DNA from: Flavobacterium sp.
Lineage (GTDB): Bacteria; Bacteroidota; Bacteroidia; Flavobacteriales; Flavobacteriaceae
DNA: 64,000 nucleotides
Reading direction: 5' to 3'
Assembly (NCBI GenBank): GCA_021740105.1
Contig: JAIPAM010000001.1
Span: forward strand, 62,001 to 126,000
Both the position numbers and the translations under genes were made by a program. Below the pieces are notes generated by a model. The model was not told the DNA's origin. It saw only the letters and a program-made list of their open reading frames with translations, and made no database searches. This document shows, in pieces, positions 25,241-34,568 of the stretch. How positions within the stretch are numbered: position 1 is the first letter of the stretch; each line of letters starts with the position of its first letter.

Positions 25241-26239
25241 TTAATTATTAGCAGGACAGTTACAGTGGTATCTTTCTGGTTCACAGAATAAATTTAAACC
25301 AATTGTAATTTGATGGAATCCTGGATTGTCAAACTTTACATCTCCAAATAATTGTGAATAGGTATATGCAAACATGAAATTTTTGTAATTTACTCCTAAA
25401 ATAGGCGTAAGATATTGTAATTTTTGTTCCGCTATTCCGTTACCCTTAATGTATTGAGCACCATCAAGGCTTCGTCTATATGAAAGACCACCCCAAATTT
25501 TCCCGTCTTCGAAATTTTTATACGCTTTTAAGTTAAAATCTATTGTGCTTTCTTTTGTTTTTTCTACCGATTGAAACATTATTGAAGGCTCCCATAAAAC
25601 AATATCTGAATCTCCAAAAGTATATCCAGCGCTAAAAATTAATTTTCTAAGGTTGTCACTCTCGTAGGCAGTATAAATATTTCGTCTGGTTTCAACAGCA
25701 TTCTTAATGGTTAAATGAGAGAAAAATTCTAAATAACTATAAGAAGCTCCAATATCAAAATTCATGTAAGACTCTTTTTGAACAATCGTTCCATCCACAA
25801 TTGGATCATAATTCCCAGAATTTCTAAACTTAGTTTCGTCCAATTGACTCTCAATCAAAACTCCACTAATTCCAAAAGAAAGTTGATTCAAATCAGATTC
25901 ATCTCTTGAAAACATCAAGTGGTGAGCATAAGTCATTTTTAATCCTTTTTGAGAATGATAACCATTTACATCGTTAAATACGATCATACCAACACCTGAT
26001 TTTTCATTCAATCGGCCATTAATACTTAATGTTTGTAATTGAGGGGCATCTTGTTGCTCAAACCATTGCTTACGAGCTGTTAATCTAATTTTGGTACAAC
26101 TTGAAGCTCCCGCCATTGATGGATGTATCAAATAATAATTATCTGATAAATAATCTGAATATACCGCAACACCTTCCTGAGAGAAAGTAAATTGAGCAAT
26201 AAACATCAGACCCAAAATGTATAATTTTTTAATATTCAT
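25241..26239 (-). CDS. Type IX secretion membrane protein, PorP/SprF family
   Basis: 332 residues with a signal peptide ending near FTFSQ. The mature N-terminus SDYLSDNYYLIHPSMAGASSCTKIRLTARKQWF contains the family signature N-P-x-x-A-G followed by a basic-aromatic motif (here HPSMAGASSC, then RKQWF). The rest is a predicted 14-strand barrel of the FadL-like class. SprF partners usually help export a large adhesin encoded next to them; no such gene is adjacent, so the client is unknown. A clean terminator follows, and a 355-base gap lies upstream. Confidence 0.9.
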   Translation of the reverse strand: MNIKKLYILGLMFIAQFTFSQEGVAVYSDYLSDNYYLIHPSMAGASSCTKIRLTARKQWFEQQDAPQLQTLSINGRLNEKSGVGMIVFNDVNGYHSQKGLKMTYAHHLMFSRDESDLNQLSFGISGVLIESQLDETKFRNSGNYDPIVDGTIVQKESYMNFDIGASYSYLEFFSHLTIKNAVETRRNIYTAYESDNLRKLIFSAGYTFGDSDIVLWEPSIMFQSVEKTKESTIDFNLKAYKNFEDGKIWGGLSYRRSLDGAQYIKGNGIAEQKLQYLTPILGVNYKNFMFAYTYSQLFGDVKFDNPGFHQITIGLNLFCEPERYHCNCPANN

Positions 26240-26594
26240 TTTTTATAATTCTTTTATGAATTGCAATAGAGAGTGGTGATAAAACAAAATAAATCTTTCA
26301 AGTTTATAATTCATAAAAAGAAATATGAAAATCGAAAAATCTCTCCTTTTATTGATTAAAATCTAAGGTACTCTTTTTTATTCCGGTCAAATATATAAAT
26401 TTTTAAGTTACTTATCAAATACAACCTAATATATTTATAGCTATTCGAAATTAAATAACGCTTTAAGTTCCTATTTTATTGTAAGGGTTCCTTTCCAAAA
26501 AACCAATACAATCATTTTCTAAATTGCCTTCAATATTTAATGAAATTATTTACCTTTGTAGCTCCTTATTTCAAAGGATATAAATAGATTTAAA
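26240..26594. other. Intergenic gap, 355 bases
   Basis: AT-rich sequence between the divergent porP and NifU-like genes. I see a promoter-like element for the NifU-like gene at its right end, but no hairpin, RNA gene or convincing small ORF. A 13-codon frame at 26325 is too short to support. Confidence 0.5.
26524..26558 (+). promoter_or_regulatory. Putative promoter for the NifU-like gene
   Basis: TTG at 26524-26526 and the exact -7 box TACCTTTG at 26551-26558, with a 24-base spacer that is slightly long. The gene start at 26595 is 36 bases downstream. Confidence 0.4.
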
Positions 26595-27494
26595 ATGATG
26601 AAAATAGCAATAAAAAGCACTCAAAATCCTACCATATTAAAATTTGAATTCCCGGATTTTATTACTCAAAACGAAAGTTTTGAATTTAAAAATATAGATG
26701 AGGCCAAAGATTCTCCACTGGCTCAGCAATTATTTTATTTACCCTTTGTAAAGACAGTTTATATTTCTGGAAATTTTGTTGCTATTGAAAGATATTCAAT
26801 CGTAGAATGGGAAGACGTCCAAGAAGCTGTCGCCGAACAAATTGAGGAATTTGTAAACAACGGAGGTATAATCATTAAAGTCGATGAAAATAAACTTAAA
26901 AAACAACCCATAACCGTTTATGGCGAAACGACTCCAAATCCTGCAACTCTAAAATTTGTAGTAAGCAGAATGTTAACTAAAACCGGGGTGGAATTCAAAA
27001 ATATTGACGAAACTAAGGCGTCTCCTTTAGCTAAAGAATTATTCAGTTTCCCCTATGTGAAAGAGGTTTTTATTGACGAGAATTATATTTCAGTAACCAA
27101 ATATGAAGTCAACGATTGGAATGAAATTACATTAGAATTACGCAGTTTTATTAAACTTTTCATAGAAAATGGTGGCACAGTATTGGACGAATTTTTAATA
27201 GAAAATACCGAGAAACTAGAAAAACAAAAAATCAGCAATTTTGATAATTTAGACACTACTTCCCAAAAAATTATCAATATTTTAGAGGAATATGTTAAAC
27301 CCGCAGTTGCTGCAGATGGTGGTAACATTCTGTTTGATTCTTACGATGAAAAGGAAAAAAGAGTAAAAGTGGTACTTCAGGGCGCGTGTAACGGTTGCCC
27401 CTCTTCTACTTTTACCCTAAAAAGTGGAATTGAAAATATGTTGAAAGACATGCTGAACGATGAAAATATTAAAGTGGAGGCTATCAACGGATAA
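26595..27494 (+). CDS. NifU-family Fe-S cluster scaffold with duplicated Nfu N-domain
   Basis: 299 residues. Two tandem Nfu/Scaffold N-terminal domains fill about residues 3-95 and 108-197; each has a TPNPxTLKF-like start (STQNPTILKFEF and TTPNPATLKFVV), an S-P-L-A motif and a VKxVxI strand. The C-terminal NifU domain (about 218-299) carries the cluster-binding C-x-x-C, Cys265 and Cys268, in GACNGCPSST. It should accept and deliver [4Fe-4S] or [2Fe-2S] clusters to apoproteins. It has a promoter of its own and lies upstream of the DUF255 gene. Confidence 0.92.
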   Translation: MMKIAIKSTQNPTILKFEFPDFITQNESFEFKNIDEAKDSPLAQQLFYLPFVKTVYISGNFVAIERYSIVEWEDVQEAVAEQIEEFVNNGGIIIKVDENKLKKQPITVYGETTPNPATLKFVVSRMLTKTGVEFKNIDETKASPLAKELFSFPYVKEVFIDENYISVTKYEVNDWNEITLELRSFIKLFIENGGTVLDEFLIENTEKLEKQKISNFDNLDTTSQKIINILEEYVKPAVAADGGNILFDSYDEKEKRVKVVLQGACNGCPSSTFTLKSGIENMLKDMLNDENIKVEAING

Positions 27495-27550
27495 TTTCAA
27501 ACAATTATAGTAGAAGTATTTTAAATCGCTTTTTATTTTTTGAAGCTTTA

Positions 27551-27601
27551 TCCAGCTGTTCGCTACAATCCACGCAAAAGCGTGGGATTTTCACTGCCAT
27601 C
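27551..27601 (-). repeat. Interspersed hairpin repeat, copy 2 (upstream of the DUF255 gene)
   Basis: On the minus strand the core runs from GATGGCAGTG (27601) through a perfect hairpin AATCCCACGC-TTTT-GCGTGGATT to ACAGCTGGA (27551). Apart from two missing bases in the loop it aligns base for base with copy 1 at 15409-15460, and the stem changes keep it paired. Flanking sequence (TAGCCC, about 27602-27608) belongs to the same pattern. It ends about 12 bases before the start of the next gene. Confidence 0.75.
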
Positions 27602-27619
27602 TGGGCTAAAAACGTTACC

Positions 27620-29632
27620 ATGAACCAACTAATTTCTGAAACCAGTCCTTACCTTTTGCAGCATGCAAATAATCCCGTGCATTGGAAAGCATGGAACAAA
27701 GATTCATTAGCTCAAGCTGAAAAAAATAACCAACTAATTGTCATTAGTATTGGTTATTCCGCTTGCCATTGGTGTCATGTGATGGAACACGAAAGTTTTG
27801 AAAATGTTGAAGTGGCCGAAACAATGAATCAACACTTCATCAATATTAAAGTGGATCGGGAAGAACGCCCCGATGTAGATGCAATTTACATGAAAGCGAT
27901 TCAAATAATTACTGGCCGTGGCGGCTGGCCATTAAATGTGGTGGCTCTTCCCGATGGAAGACCGGTTTGGGGAGGTACTTATTTTCGAAAAGAAGAATGG
28001 ATTTCAACACTTGAAAAATTACACCATATATATCAATCAAACCCTGAAAAAATGATTGAGTATGCTGAAAAATTGAAACTTGGAATTGATAGTTTGAATT
28101 TTTCAAACACTGAAATAACCTCAGAACAATTAAACCAAAATTGTATTGAGCCGTTAATTGAAAAATGGCGAAAGAGTTTCGATTTAGATTTTGGAGGAAT
28201 GGCGCGTGCACCAAAATTTATGATGCCAAACAATTATAAATTTCTATTGCGATACGGTCATCAAGAAAAACAACAAGACATTCTAAACTTTGTAAATTTA
28301 ACATTGACAAAAATGGCTTTTGGCGGTTTGTTTGACACGGTTGACGGAGGTTTTTCACGTTATGCTGTAGATATGAAATGGCATGTTCCCCATTTTGAAA
28401 AAATGCTTTACGACAACGGTCAATTGATGTCTCTTTATGCTGATGCTTATAAATTAACCAAAAATCCATTATACAAAGAGGTAATTGAAAAAACACTTCA
28501 GTTCGTTTCGAGAGATTTAATAAATAATGAGAACGGATTTTATAGTGCCCTTGATGCTGATAGTTTAGATCGCAATGGACATTTGGAAGAAGGTGCTTTT
28601 TATGTGTGGAATCAATCTGATTTAGAAAAAATAATACCCGAAGATTTTCTTTTATTTAGTCAAGTTTTTAATATCAACGAATTTGGTTATTGGGAAAATG
28701 ATAATTACGTGCTGATTCAAAATCAAGACCTAGAAACTATTGCAAAAAGCAATAAAATAAAACTCACCGACTTACAAAACAAGAAAAAAAATTGGGAAAA
28801 ATTACTTTTTGATGAAAGAGAAAAAAGAAGTAAACCAAGATTGGATGACAAGTCATTGACCTCATGGAATGCCTTAATGCTTAAAGGATATATTGATGCA
28901 TTTAAAGCATTGGGTGATGAAAAATATTTGGCAATAGCTTTAAAAAACGCTGATTTTATTATTGATAAATTATTGTTATCAGAAGGTAATTTACTTCATA
29001 ATTACAAAAATGGAACCGCTAATATTAATGGCTATTTAGAAGATTATTGTTTTGTAATTGAAGCCTTTATATCACTTTATGAAGTAACAATTGATGAAAA
29101 ATGGCTTCGTATTTCTAAGCAACTTACCGATTATTGTTTTGATCATTTTTATGATGAAACCGAGCAGTTTTTCTCCTTTACTTCCAAAAATGATGACCCT
29201 TTAATTGCAACTCATTTTGAAACCGAAGACAATGTAATTCCTGCTTCAAATTCAGTTATGGCAAATAATTTGTTTCAATTGAGTGTCTATTTCCAAAATC
29301 AATATTACGAATCCATTTGCCTGAAAATGCTAAAAAAAATAATTCCAAACATTGATTACCCCTCGGCCTATTCTAACTGGTTAAATGTTCTGTTGAACTA
29401 TTCCGAACAACAAAAAGAACTAGGTATTTGCGGTGAAATGGCATTGGAATACCTAACCAAAATAAATCGGGTATATCATCCTAATTTACTTCTTGCTGGT
29501 GCGAATAAAATTTCGGAATTGCCATTTCTAAAAGACCGATATATAGAAAATGAAATGTTGTTTTATGTTTGTCAAAACCAAACTTGTCAGCTTCCAACCT
29601 CCAATTTCAATGAAGTGCTAAATAAAATTTAA
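27620..29632 (+). CDS. DUF255 thioredoxin-domain protein (YyaL / SSP411 family)
   Basis: 670 residues. The N-terminal thioredoxin-like domain (about 1-165) opens with the family signature NQLISETSPYLLQHANNPVHW, given here as ETSPYLLQHANNPVHW, and has the redox motif C49-H-W-C52 followed by HVMEHESFE. The remaining 500 residues form an alpha/alpha six-barrel like N-acylglucosamine epimerase, with YDNGQLMSLYADAY, GFYSALDADS and DDKSLTSWNALML. The protein is cytoplasmic, with no signal; its substrate is not known. A short hairpin repeat sits directly upstream. It converges on tsaB with adjacent stop codons. Confidence 0.9.
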   Translation: MNQLISETSPYLLQHANNPVHWKAWNKDSLAQAEKNNQLIVISIGYSACHWCHVMEHESFENVEVAETMNQHFINIKVDREERPDVDAIYMKAIQIITGRGGWPLNVVALPDGRPVWGGTYFRKEEWISTLEKLHHIYQSNPEKMIEYAEKLKLGIDSLNFSNTEITSEQLNQNCIEPLIEKWRKSFDLDFGGMARAPKFMMPNNYKFLLRYGHQEKQQDILNFVNLTLTKMAFGGLFDTVDGGFSRYAVDMKWHVPHFEKMLYDNGQLMSLYADAYKLTKNPLYKEVIEKTLQFVSRDLINNENGFYSALDADSLDRNGHLEEGAFYVWNQSDLEKIIPEDFLLFSQVFNINEFGYWENDNYVLIQNQDLETIAKSNKIKLTDLQNKKKNWEKLLFDEREKRSKPRLDDKSLTSWNALMLKGYIDAFKALGDEKYLAIALKNADFIIDKLLLSEGNLLHNYKNGTANINGYLEDYCFVIEAFISLYEVTIDEKWLRISKQLTDYCFDHFYDETEQFFSFTSKNDDPLIATHFETEDNVIPASNSVMANNLFQLSVYFQNQYYESICLKMLKKIIPNIDYPSAYSNWLNVLLNYSEQQKELGICGEMALEYLTKINRVYHPNLLLAGANKISELPFLKDRYIENEMLFYVCQNQTCQLPTSNFNEVLNKI

Positions 29633-30301
29633 TTATTTTTTAGCTACTGTAGCCATAAAATCTTTAAGATAATATGGTTCAAAATAGGCTACATCTTCAA
29701 ACTCATTTTGTTGGAATTTCTGATAACTCAATGCACTCATTTCATTTGCCGAAGGATAAATAATTTCCTCATGAAAAATAAAATGGGTATTCGTTAAAAC
29801 TGTTTTTGCTTTTTCAGCACAATCTCCAACAAAGTGAATCGTTTCAGAAATACCTTCAAATGAATTTTCAGTAAGAATTTCAGCTTGAACTTCTCTAATT
29901 TTATCCCATTTAGAAGTGAAAATTGCCGAATAAACTTCCATTCTTCGTGCATCAATCATGGGGATAATTACTCCTTCCGTAATTGATAATTGAGACGCTA
30001 AAACCTGTAAGGTATCAACCGAAATTAATGGTAAATCCAGTGCAAAACAAAGCCCTTTAGCTGCAGAAACTCCAATTCTGAGTCCAGTATAGGATCCTGG
30101 ACCACGACTAACTGCAATTGCAGATAAATCGTTAACGGTTATTTTTGATTCTTTTAGACATTCTTCTATAAAAACGTGTAACCTTTCAGCATGAGAATAA
30201 CCTACTTCTGCAATTTCCTTACATAAAATAGTCTTTCCATCTAGTGAAATGGATACAGAACAGTTTTTGGTTGCTGTTTCTAAATTGAGAATATAAGTCA
30301 C
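29633..30301 (-). CDS. tsaB: tRNA threonylcarbamoyladenosine biosynthesis protein TsaB
   Basis: 222 residues from GTG 30301, where the family's N-terminal strand begins (TYILNLETATKNCSV). A longer frame starting at 30340 would overlap the upstream gene by 23 bases and adds a lysine-asparagine tail of no known family. TsaB is an inactive ASKHA-fold partner of TsaD in making t6A37 of tRNA. The hallmark AVSRGPGSYTGLRIGVSAAKG is present. It is the last gene of the TolC-MacA-tsaB run, 16 bases after the MacA-like gene. Confidence 0.93.
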   Translation of the reverse strand: MTYILNLETATKNCSVSISLDGKTILCKEIAEVGYSHAERLHVFIEECLKESKITVNDLSAIAVSRGPGSYTGLRIGVSAAKGLCFALDLPLISVDTLQVLASQLSITEGVIIPMIDARRMEVYSAIFTSKWDKIREVQAEILTENSFEGISETIHFVGDCAEKAKTVLTNTHFIFHEEIIYPSANEMSALSYQKFQQNEFEDVAYFEPYYLKDFMATVAKK

Positions 30302-30317
30302 TCGATAAATTTGATTA

Positions 30318-31619
30318 TTATTTCTTTTCTGTTTTTTCAATTCCAGAACTTACAATAATTTTATCACCAGAATTCAAATCTTTTGTTACTGTGGTGTAAG
30401 GTCCAACAATTACGACATCTCCTTTTTTAAGTCCGGAAAGCACTTCGATATTGGTATCGTCTTGAATTCCAGTTTTGATTATTCTAATTTTAGCTTTGTC
30501 ACCAACTTTTACAAATACGCATTCAAATTTCTTATCACTTTTTGGTGCAACTTTACTTTCTTTATCTTTTGAATCTTCAACCACCATTTTTGATGTTGCT
30601 GTGGTGTCTGATTTTACAACAACTGAACTAATTGGAATTCCAATAACATTTACTTTTCTTGTTGTAATAATGTCAACTGTTGCGGTCATACCTGGTCTAA
30701 ACGGCGAATAAGTTAATGGTTTTCCTACTAATAAATCCAAATAAGATTCCTTTAGAATTCTAACTTTTACTTTAAAATTGGTTACTTGATCAGCTGTTAA
30801 GGCAGAACTTGCAGAATTTGAAATACTAGTAACTACTCCTTTAAATTCTTTTTTCAAATAGGCATCCACTTCTACTTTTGCGGTATCACCAACATTGATT
30901 TTTACGATATCATTTTCATTAACATCTACTTCAACTTCCATATTGTTTAAATTGGCAACACGCAGAATTTCAGTTCCAGTCATTTGTTGTGTTCCTAAAA
31001 CGCGTTCTCCTAATTCTACATTCAACATTGAAATAGTTCCATCTGCTGGAGCATATATTGTGGTTCTACCTAAGTTATCTTTGGCTTCGCTTACAGTTGC
31101 TGAAGCACTTTGTACATTATAATACGCAGATTCTTTAGAAGCTTTTGCAACTTCAAAAGAGGCAATAGCTTTGTCCCACTCTGATTTTGAAATTATCCCC
31201 TTATCAAATAAGGTTTTACTTCTATCATAATTTGATTTCGCTTCCTTGAAAGAGGCGTCCGCTTGACTCAAACCAGCTTTTGTTCCAGATAAATTAGAAA
31301 TCGTACGTTGGTAACCAGAAGTATATAAATCAGGGTTTATTTTGACTAATAAATCTCCTTTTTTAACCACTTGTCCTTCTTTAACTGGCAAAGCGATAAT
31401 TTCACCTGAAACTTCTGATGAAATTTTTACTTCAATTTCAGGTTGTATTTTACCAGTTGCCGAAACCGTTTCAACGACTGTAATTTCATTTACAGTTGCT
31501 ATTTCAACTTCTGTCCCTTTATCTTTTTTCCCAATAACCCCAGTTTTAGATAAGATTAATAAAACGGCGATTAGTGCAACTGCTGAACCTAATAAAATAT
31601 AAATTGTTTTCTTTGACAT
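30318..31619 (-). CDS. MacA-type periplasmic adaptor (HlyD/RND family)
   Basis: 433 residues. One N-terminal membrane anchor (about 5-25) is followed by a barrel-sandwich hybrid domain split by a helical hairpin: VSATGKIQPEIEVKISSEVSG opens it (residues 55-75) and APADGTISMLNVELGERV closes it (about 195-212). A beta-barrel and a membrane-proximal domain (IPISSVVVKSD) follow. Adaptors of this class link an inner-membrane pump to a TolC channel. The TolC-like gene is 8 bases upstream; no pump gene is in this run. A MacB-type permease at 4969-6219 is a possible but unproven partner. Confidence 0.93.
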   Translation of the reverse strand: MSKKTIYILLGSAVALIAVLLILSKTGVIGKKDKGTEVEIATVNEITVVETVSATGKIQPEIEVKISSEVSGEIIALPVKEGQVVKKGDLLVKINPDLYTSGYQRTISNLSGTKAGLSQADASFKEAKSNYDRSKTLFDKGIISKSEWDKAIASFEVAKASKESAYYNVQSASATVSEAKDNLGRTTIYAPADGTISMLNVELGERVLGTQQMTGTEILRVANLNNMEVEVDVNENDIVKINVGDTAKVEVDAYLKKEFKGVVTSISNSASSALTADQVTNFKVKVRILKESYLDLLVGKPLTYSPFRPGMTATVDIITTRKVNVIGIPISSVVVKSDTTATSKMVVEDSKDKESKVAPKSDKKFECVFVKVGDKAKIRIIKTGIQDDTNIEVLSGLKKGDVVIVGPYTTVTKDLNSGDKIIVSSGIEKTEKK

Positions 31620-31627
31620 GGGTACTA

Positions 31628-32998
31628 TTATTTAATTATTGGAATTCCAAAATAGAATTCAATTACTTTAACTCTAAAAATATAATCGTATTTAGTGCGA
31701 ACCACTTCGGATTGTGCATTTACAAATAATGATTGTGATTGGTTTAAATCGAAGGCGTTTAGCATTCCAACTGCAAATTTCTCTTTTGCATAATTGTAAG
31801 CTTCTTGTCTCGCTTCTAATGTAATTATTGCCGATTCATAAGCTTTCATGGCTCCTTTTGCATCAGTAAACGCGGTATAAATATTTCTCTCTAAATCTAA
31901 TTCTTGTTGGCTTAATGCAATTTTAGAACGGTCCAAAGCTATTTTAGAACGCGCTACATTATTCTTTGTTGCAAAACCATTAAGCACTGGAATATTCATC
32001 TGGAGACCAAAAGAATGCCCTTTATTTAAATCAAATTGTTTCAATAAAGTAAATGGAGGTTGAAAACTTGGATTTCCAGCAGCATCAAAAACAAGTCTAT
32101 CAGAATAAGCTGCTCTTGTGCTAAAACTATAAAACCCTTGTATGGAAGGTTGGTATGCGCCTTTTGCAATTTTTACATCGCGTTCGGCAATTTCTAAATT
32201 GGTTTTTGCAATTTTTAATTCAACACGTTCTTCCTTTGCTTTAGTATATATTGCAGCAGGCGTTTGAAGTAAAGTAGCACTTTCCGTAACTGGATAATTA
32301 GCATCTACAATATCAAAATCTTGAAAATTCTCCAATTGTAATAATTGAGCTAAACTTAATTTTGAAATTAACAATGCGTTTTGTGCAATTACAATCGCTT
32401 GACTATTGGAAGCAACTGTCGCTTTAATATCAAGTAAATCTCCTCTTGGAACGACTCCGGCATTCACTAACTCTTGCGAACGTTGCAACTGTTTTTCATT
32501 ATTTGAAAGTTGTTCTTTTTGAACTTTTAAATTCTCTTTATTGAATAATATTTGTAAAAAAGCATTAGCGATATTTAAAGAAACGTCATCCTTCATTTTT
32601 GAAAGCTGGTAAGAAGACGCCAGAAGTGCCAGATTGGCTCTTCGTAAACGGTTTTGATTTTGCATTCCGTTATAAACATCAATATTAGAATTTAATCCCG
32701 CAGCTGTAAATTGTGTGGTTTGATTTTCTAATAAACCCGTGGTTATGTTTTGGTTTAAACCAATATTCCACGAATGGGAACCATTGATATTCAATGAAGG
32801 TAGGAAACCACCAATCGCCGAAGATTTATCTATTGCGGCAGATTTTCCATCTAATTCCGATTGTTTAATTGAAATATTGTTTTTGATGGCGTAGTCAACA
32901 CATTCTTCCAAAGTCCACTTTTTTGACTGTGCTTGAGAAAACACACTCAACAAAAGAAAAGATAGAAATGCGATTTTAGTAATATAAGTTTGTTTCAT
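31628..32998 (-). CDS. TolC-family outer-membrane efflux protein
   Basis: 456 residues with a signal peptide ending near SVFSQAQ. Two homologous OEP halves are visible, beginning at WTLEECVDYAIKNNISIKQSE and at AKEERVELKIAKTNLEIAERD (shown as AKEERVELKIAKTN), each with long helices for the periplasmic tunnel and a beta segment for the barrel (GSHSWNIGLN). It forms the outer-membrane exit duct for the MacA-like adaptor encoded directly downstream. A good TTTG-N21-TAATTTTG promoter lies upstream. Confidence 0.94.
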   Translation of the reverse strand: MKQTYITKIAFLSFLLLSVFSQAQSKKWTLEECVDYAIKNNISIKQSELDGKSAAIDKSSAIGGFLPSLNINGSHSWNIGLNQNITTGLLENQTTQFTAAGLNSNIDVYNGMQNQNRLRRANLALLASSYQLSKMKDDVSLNIANAFLQILFNKENLKVQKEQLSNNEKQLQRSQELVNAGVVPRGDLLDIKATVASNSQAIVIAQNALLISKLSLAQLLQLENFQDFDIVDANYPVTESATLLQTPAAIYTKAKEERVELKIAKTNLEIAERDVKIAKGAYQPSIQGFYSFSTRAAYSDRLVFDAAGNPSFQPPFTLLKQFDLNKGHSFGLQMNIPVLNGFATKNNVARSKIALDRSKIALSQQELDLERNIYTAFTDAKGAMKAYESAIITLEARQEAYNYAKEKFAVGMLNAFDLNQSQSLFVNAQSEVVRTKYDYIFRVKVIEFYFGIPIIK

Positions 32999-33032
32999 GT
33001 GATACCAATTTCTAAATCGATGGATGCAATTG

Positions 33033-33065
33033 CAAAATTAACTTTTTTTAGCAATTTATACCAAA
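33033..33065 (-). promoter_or_regulatory. Promoter of the tolC-macA-tsaB run
   Basis: On the minus strand TTTG (33065-33062), a 21-base spacer and TAATTTTG (33040-33033): both elements match the Bacteroidota consensus exactly with normal spacing. The leader would be about 30 bases to the ATG at 32998. Confidence 0.6.
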
Positions 33066-33139
33066 TTTAACTTAATCTTATTAAACGAATTATTAGTATT
33101 TATGTTACTGAGATTTTAGTTTTTAAGGGAAATTAAAAT

Positions 33140-33147
33140 TATTTTTG
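33140..33147 (+). promoter_or_regulatory. Putative -7 box for the DUF4403 gene
   Basis: TATTTTTG exactly matches TAnnTTTG, 27 bases before the TTG start at 33174. No clear -33 box is seen. It lies in the divergent region shared with tolC. Confidence 0.4.
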
Positions 33148-33173
33148 CACTTTAATTATATAATAAAATCCTT

Positions 33174-34568
33174 TTGAGAACAATTTCTAAAATCAGTCTT
33201 CTTTTTGTGCTAACTCTTTTTTATAGTTGCGGCACTACTTCAAAAATTACCGCTTTAAAACCGGAACCAGATGATGCTTCGCCTTTAGTGTACGAAAACA
33301 CACCTTCTTTTATAAGTATTCCAATTGACATTAAACTAAAAGATATTGAAAATCAGACTAATAAATTAATGAATGGACTGATTTATGAAGACAATAAAAT
33401 TGAGGATGACGATATTCAAATATCAATTTGGAAGTTGGCTCCTATTTCAATTACCAATTTAGATGGAAAAATTAAAACCGTTTTACCTTTAAAAGCGGCT
33501 ATTAAATACAGAATTGGAACTGACAAATTAGGAATTGCATTGTATAGCACTCAAGAATTTAATTTGAATGGAAATATTACCCTTTTAAGCGAAGTGAAAT
33601 TATCCAACTGGAAGTTGAGTACCAAAACAGAATTTAAATCTTTGGATTGGAATGAAAGCCCAACCACTGTGGTTATGGGAAAATCGATTCCAATTACTTA
33701 TCTTATTAATCCTACCATAAAATTATTTAAATCGAAAATTGAGCGAACTATCGACGAAGCAATTGAAAGTTCAATGGATTTTAAACCGAATGTTCTTGAG
33801 GCATTAGAAAAAATTTGTACCCCTTTTCAAATGAATGAAACCTTTCAAAGTTGGTTGCGAATTGTACCAATAGAATTGTACGCAACGGACGCCCGATTTA
33901 TTAAAGACAATATATCTTTAGCCATGGGATTAAAGTGCAATATGGAAACTTTAATAGGTCAAAAACCATTGACTAAATATGATAAGAACAAAATAGTTTT
34001 AAAATCGGTGACTCAAATGCCGGATGCTATTTCTGCAAATATTGTTGCGGTTTCTAGTTACCAAGATGCATCAATGATTATCACTAAGAATTTTGCTGGT
34101 CAAGAATACGGTTCTGGAAGTAAAAAAGTAACTGTTCAAAATGTGGCTGTTTGGCACAAAAATGGCAAAATGGTTATCGCATTAGATATGTTGGGTTCTA
34201 TTAATGGAACGGTTTATTTAGCGGGAATTCCCAAATATAATGAAACTACGAAAGAAATTTATTTTGACGAATTGGATTACGTTTTAGATACGAAAAGCAA
34301 ATTGATGAAAACTGCCAATTGGTTGGCTCAAGGGTTGATATTGAAAAAAATTCAAGCAAGCTGTCGTTATTCCATTCAATCGAATTTAGAGGACGGAAAG
34401 AAAAGTATGATGAATTATTTAAAGAATTATTCTCCTATGCCGGGAATAGTAATAAACGGTAAAATTGATGCTGTAGACTTTCAAAAAATACAACTGACCA
34501 ACAAAGCGATTATTGCATTTGTTAAAGTAAATGGAAATGTAAAAGTTGCCGTAGATGGTTTGAAGTAA
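33174..34568 (+). CDS. DUF4403-family lipoprotein
   Basis: 464 residues from TTG 33174; no ATG precedes the signal sequence. The N-terminus RTISKISLLFVLTLFYSC is a lipoprotein signal with the acylated cysteine at residue 19. The rest is a soluble alpha/beta protein with two similar halves, each with a motif such as SIPIDIKLKDIENQTNKLMN or MVIALDMLGSINGTVYLAG, as in DUF4403 proteins. Function is unknown to me. It is placed in the periplasm or outer membrane. It is divergent from tolC and converges on the small CxxC protein gene with adjacent stop codons. Confidence 0.85.
   Translation: MRTISKISLLFVLTLFYSCGTTSKITALKPEPDDASPLVYENTPSFISIPIDIKLKDIENQTNKLMNGLIYEDNKIEDDDIQISIWKLAPISITNLDGKIKTVLPLKAAIKYRIGTDKLGIALYSTQEFNLNGNITLLSEVKLSNWKLSTKTEFKSLDWNESPTTVVMGKSIPITYLINPTIKLFKSKIERTIDEAIESSMDFKPNVLEALEKICTPFQMNETFQSWLRIVPIELYATDARFIKDNISLAMGLKCNMETLIGQKPLTKYDKNKIVLKSVTQMPDAISANIVAVSSYQDASMIITKNFAGQEYGSGSKKVTVQNVAVWHKNGKMVIALDMLGSINGTVYLAGIPKYNETTKEIYFDELDYVLDTKSKLMKTANWLAQGLILKKIQASCRYSIQSNLEDGKKSMMNYLKNYSPMPGIVINGKIDAVDFQKIQLTNKAIIAFVKVNGNVKVAVDGLK

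Noticed and set aside
26325..26366. 13-codon frame MKIEKSLLLLIKI in the porP upstream gap
   Set aside because: Too short, no promoter or hairpin beside it, and such frames are expected by chance in AT-rich sequence.
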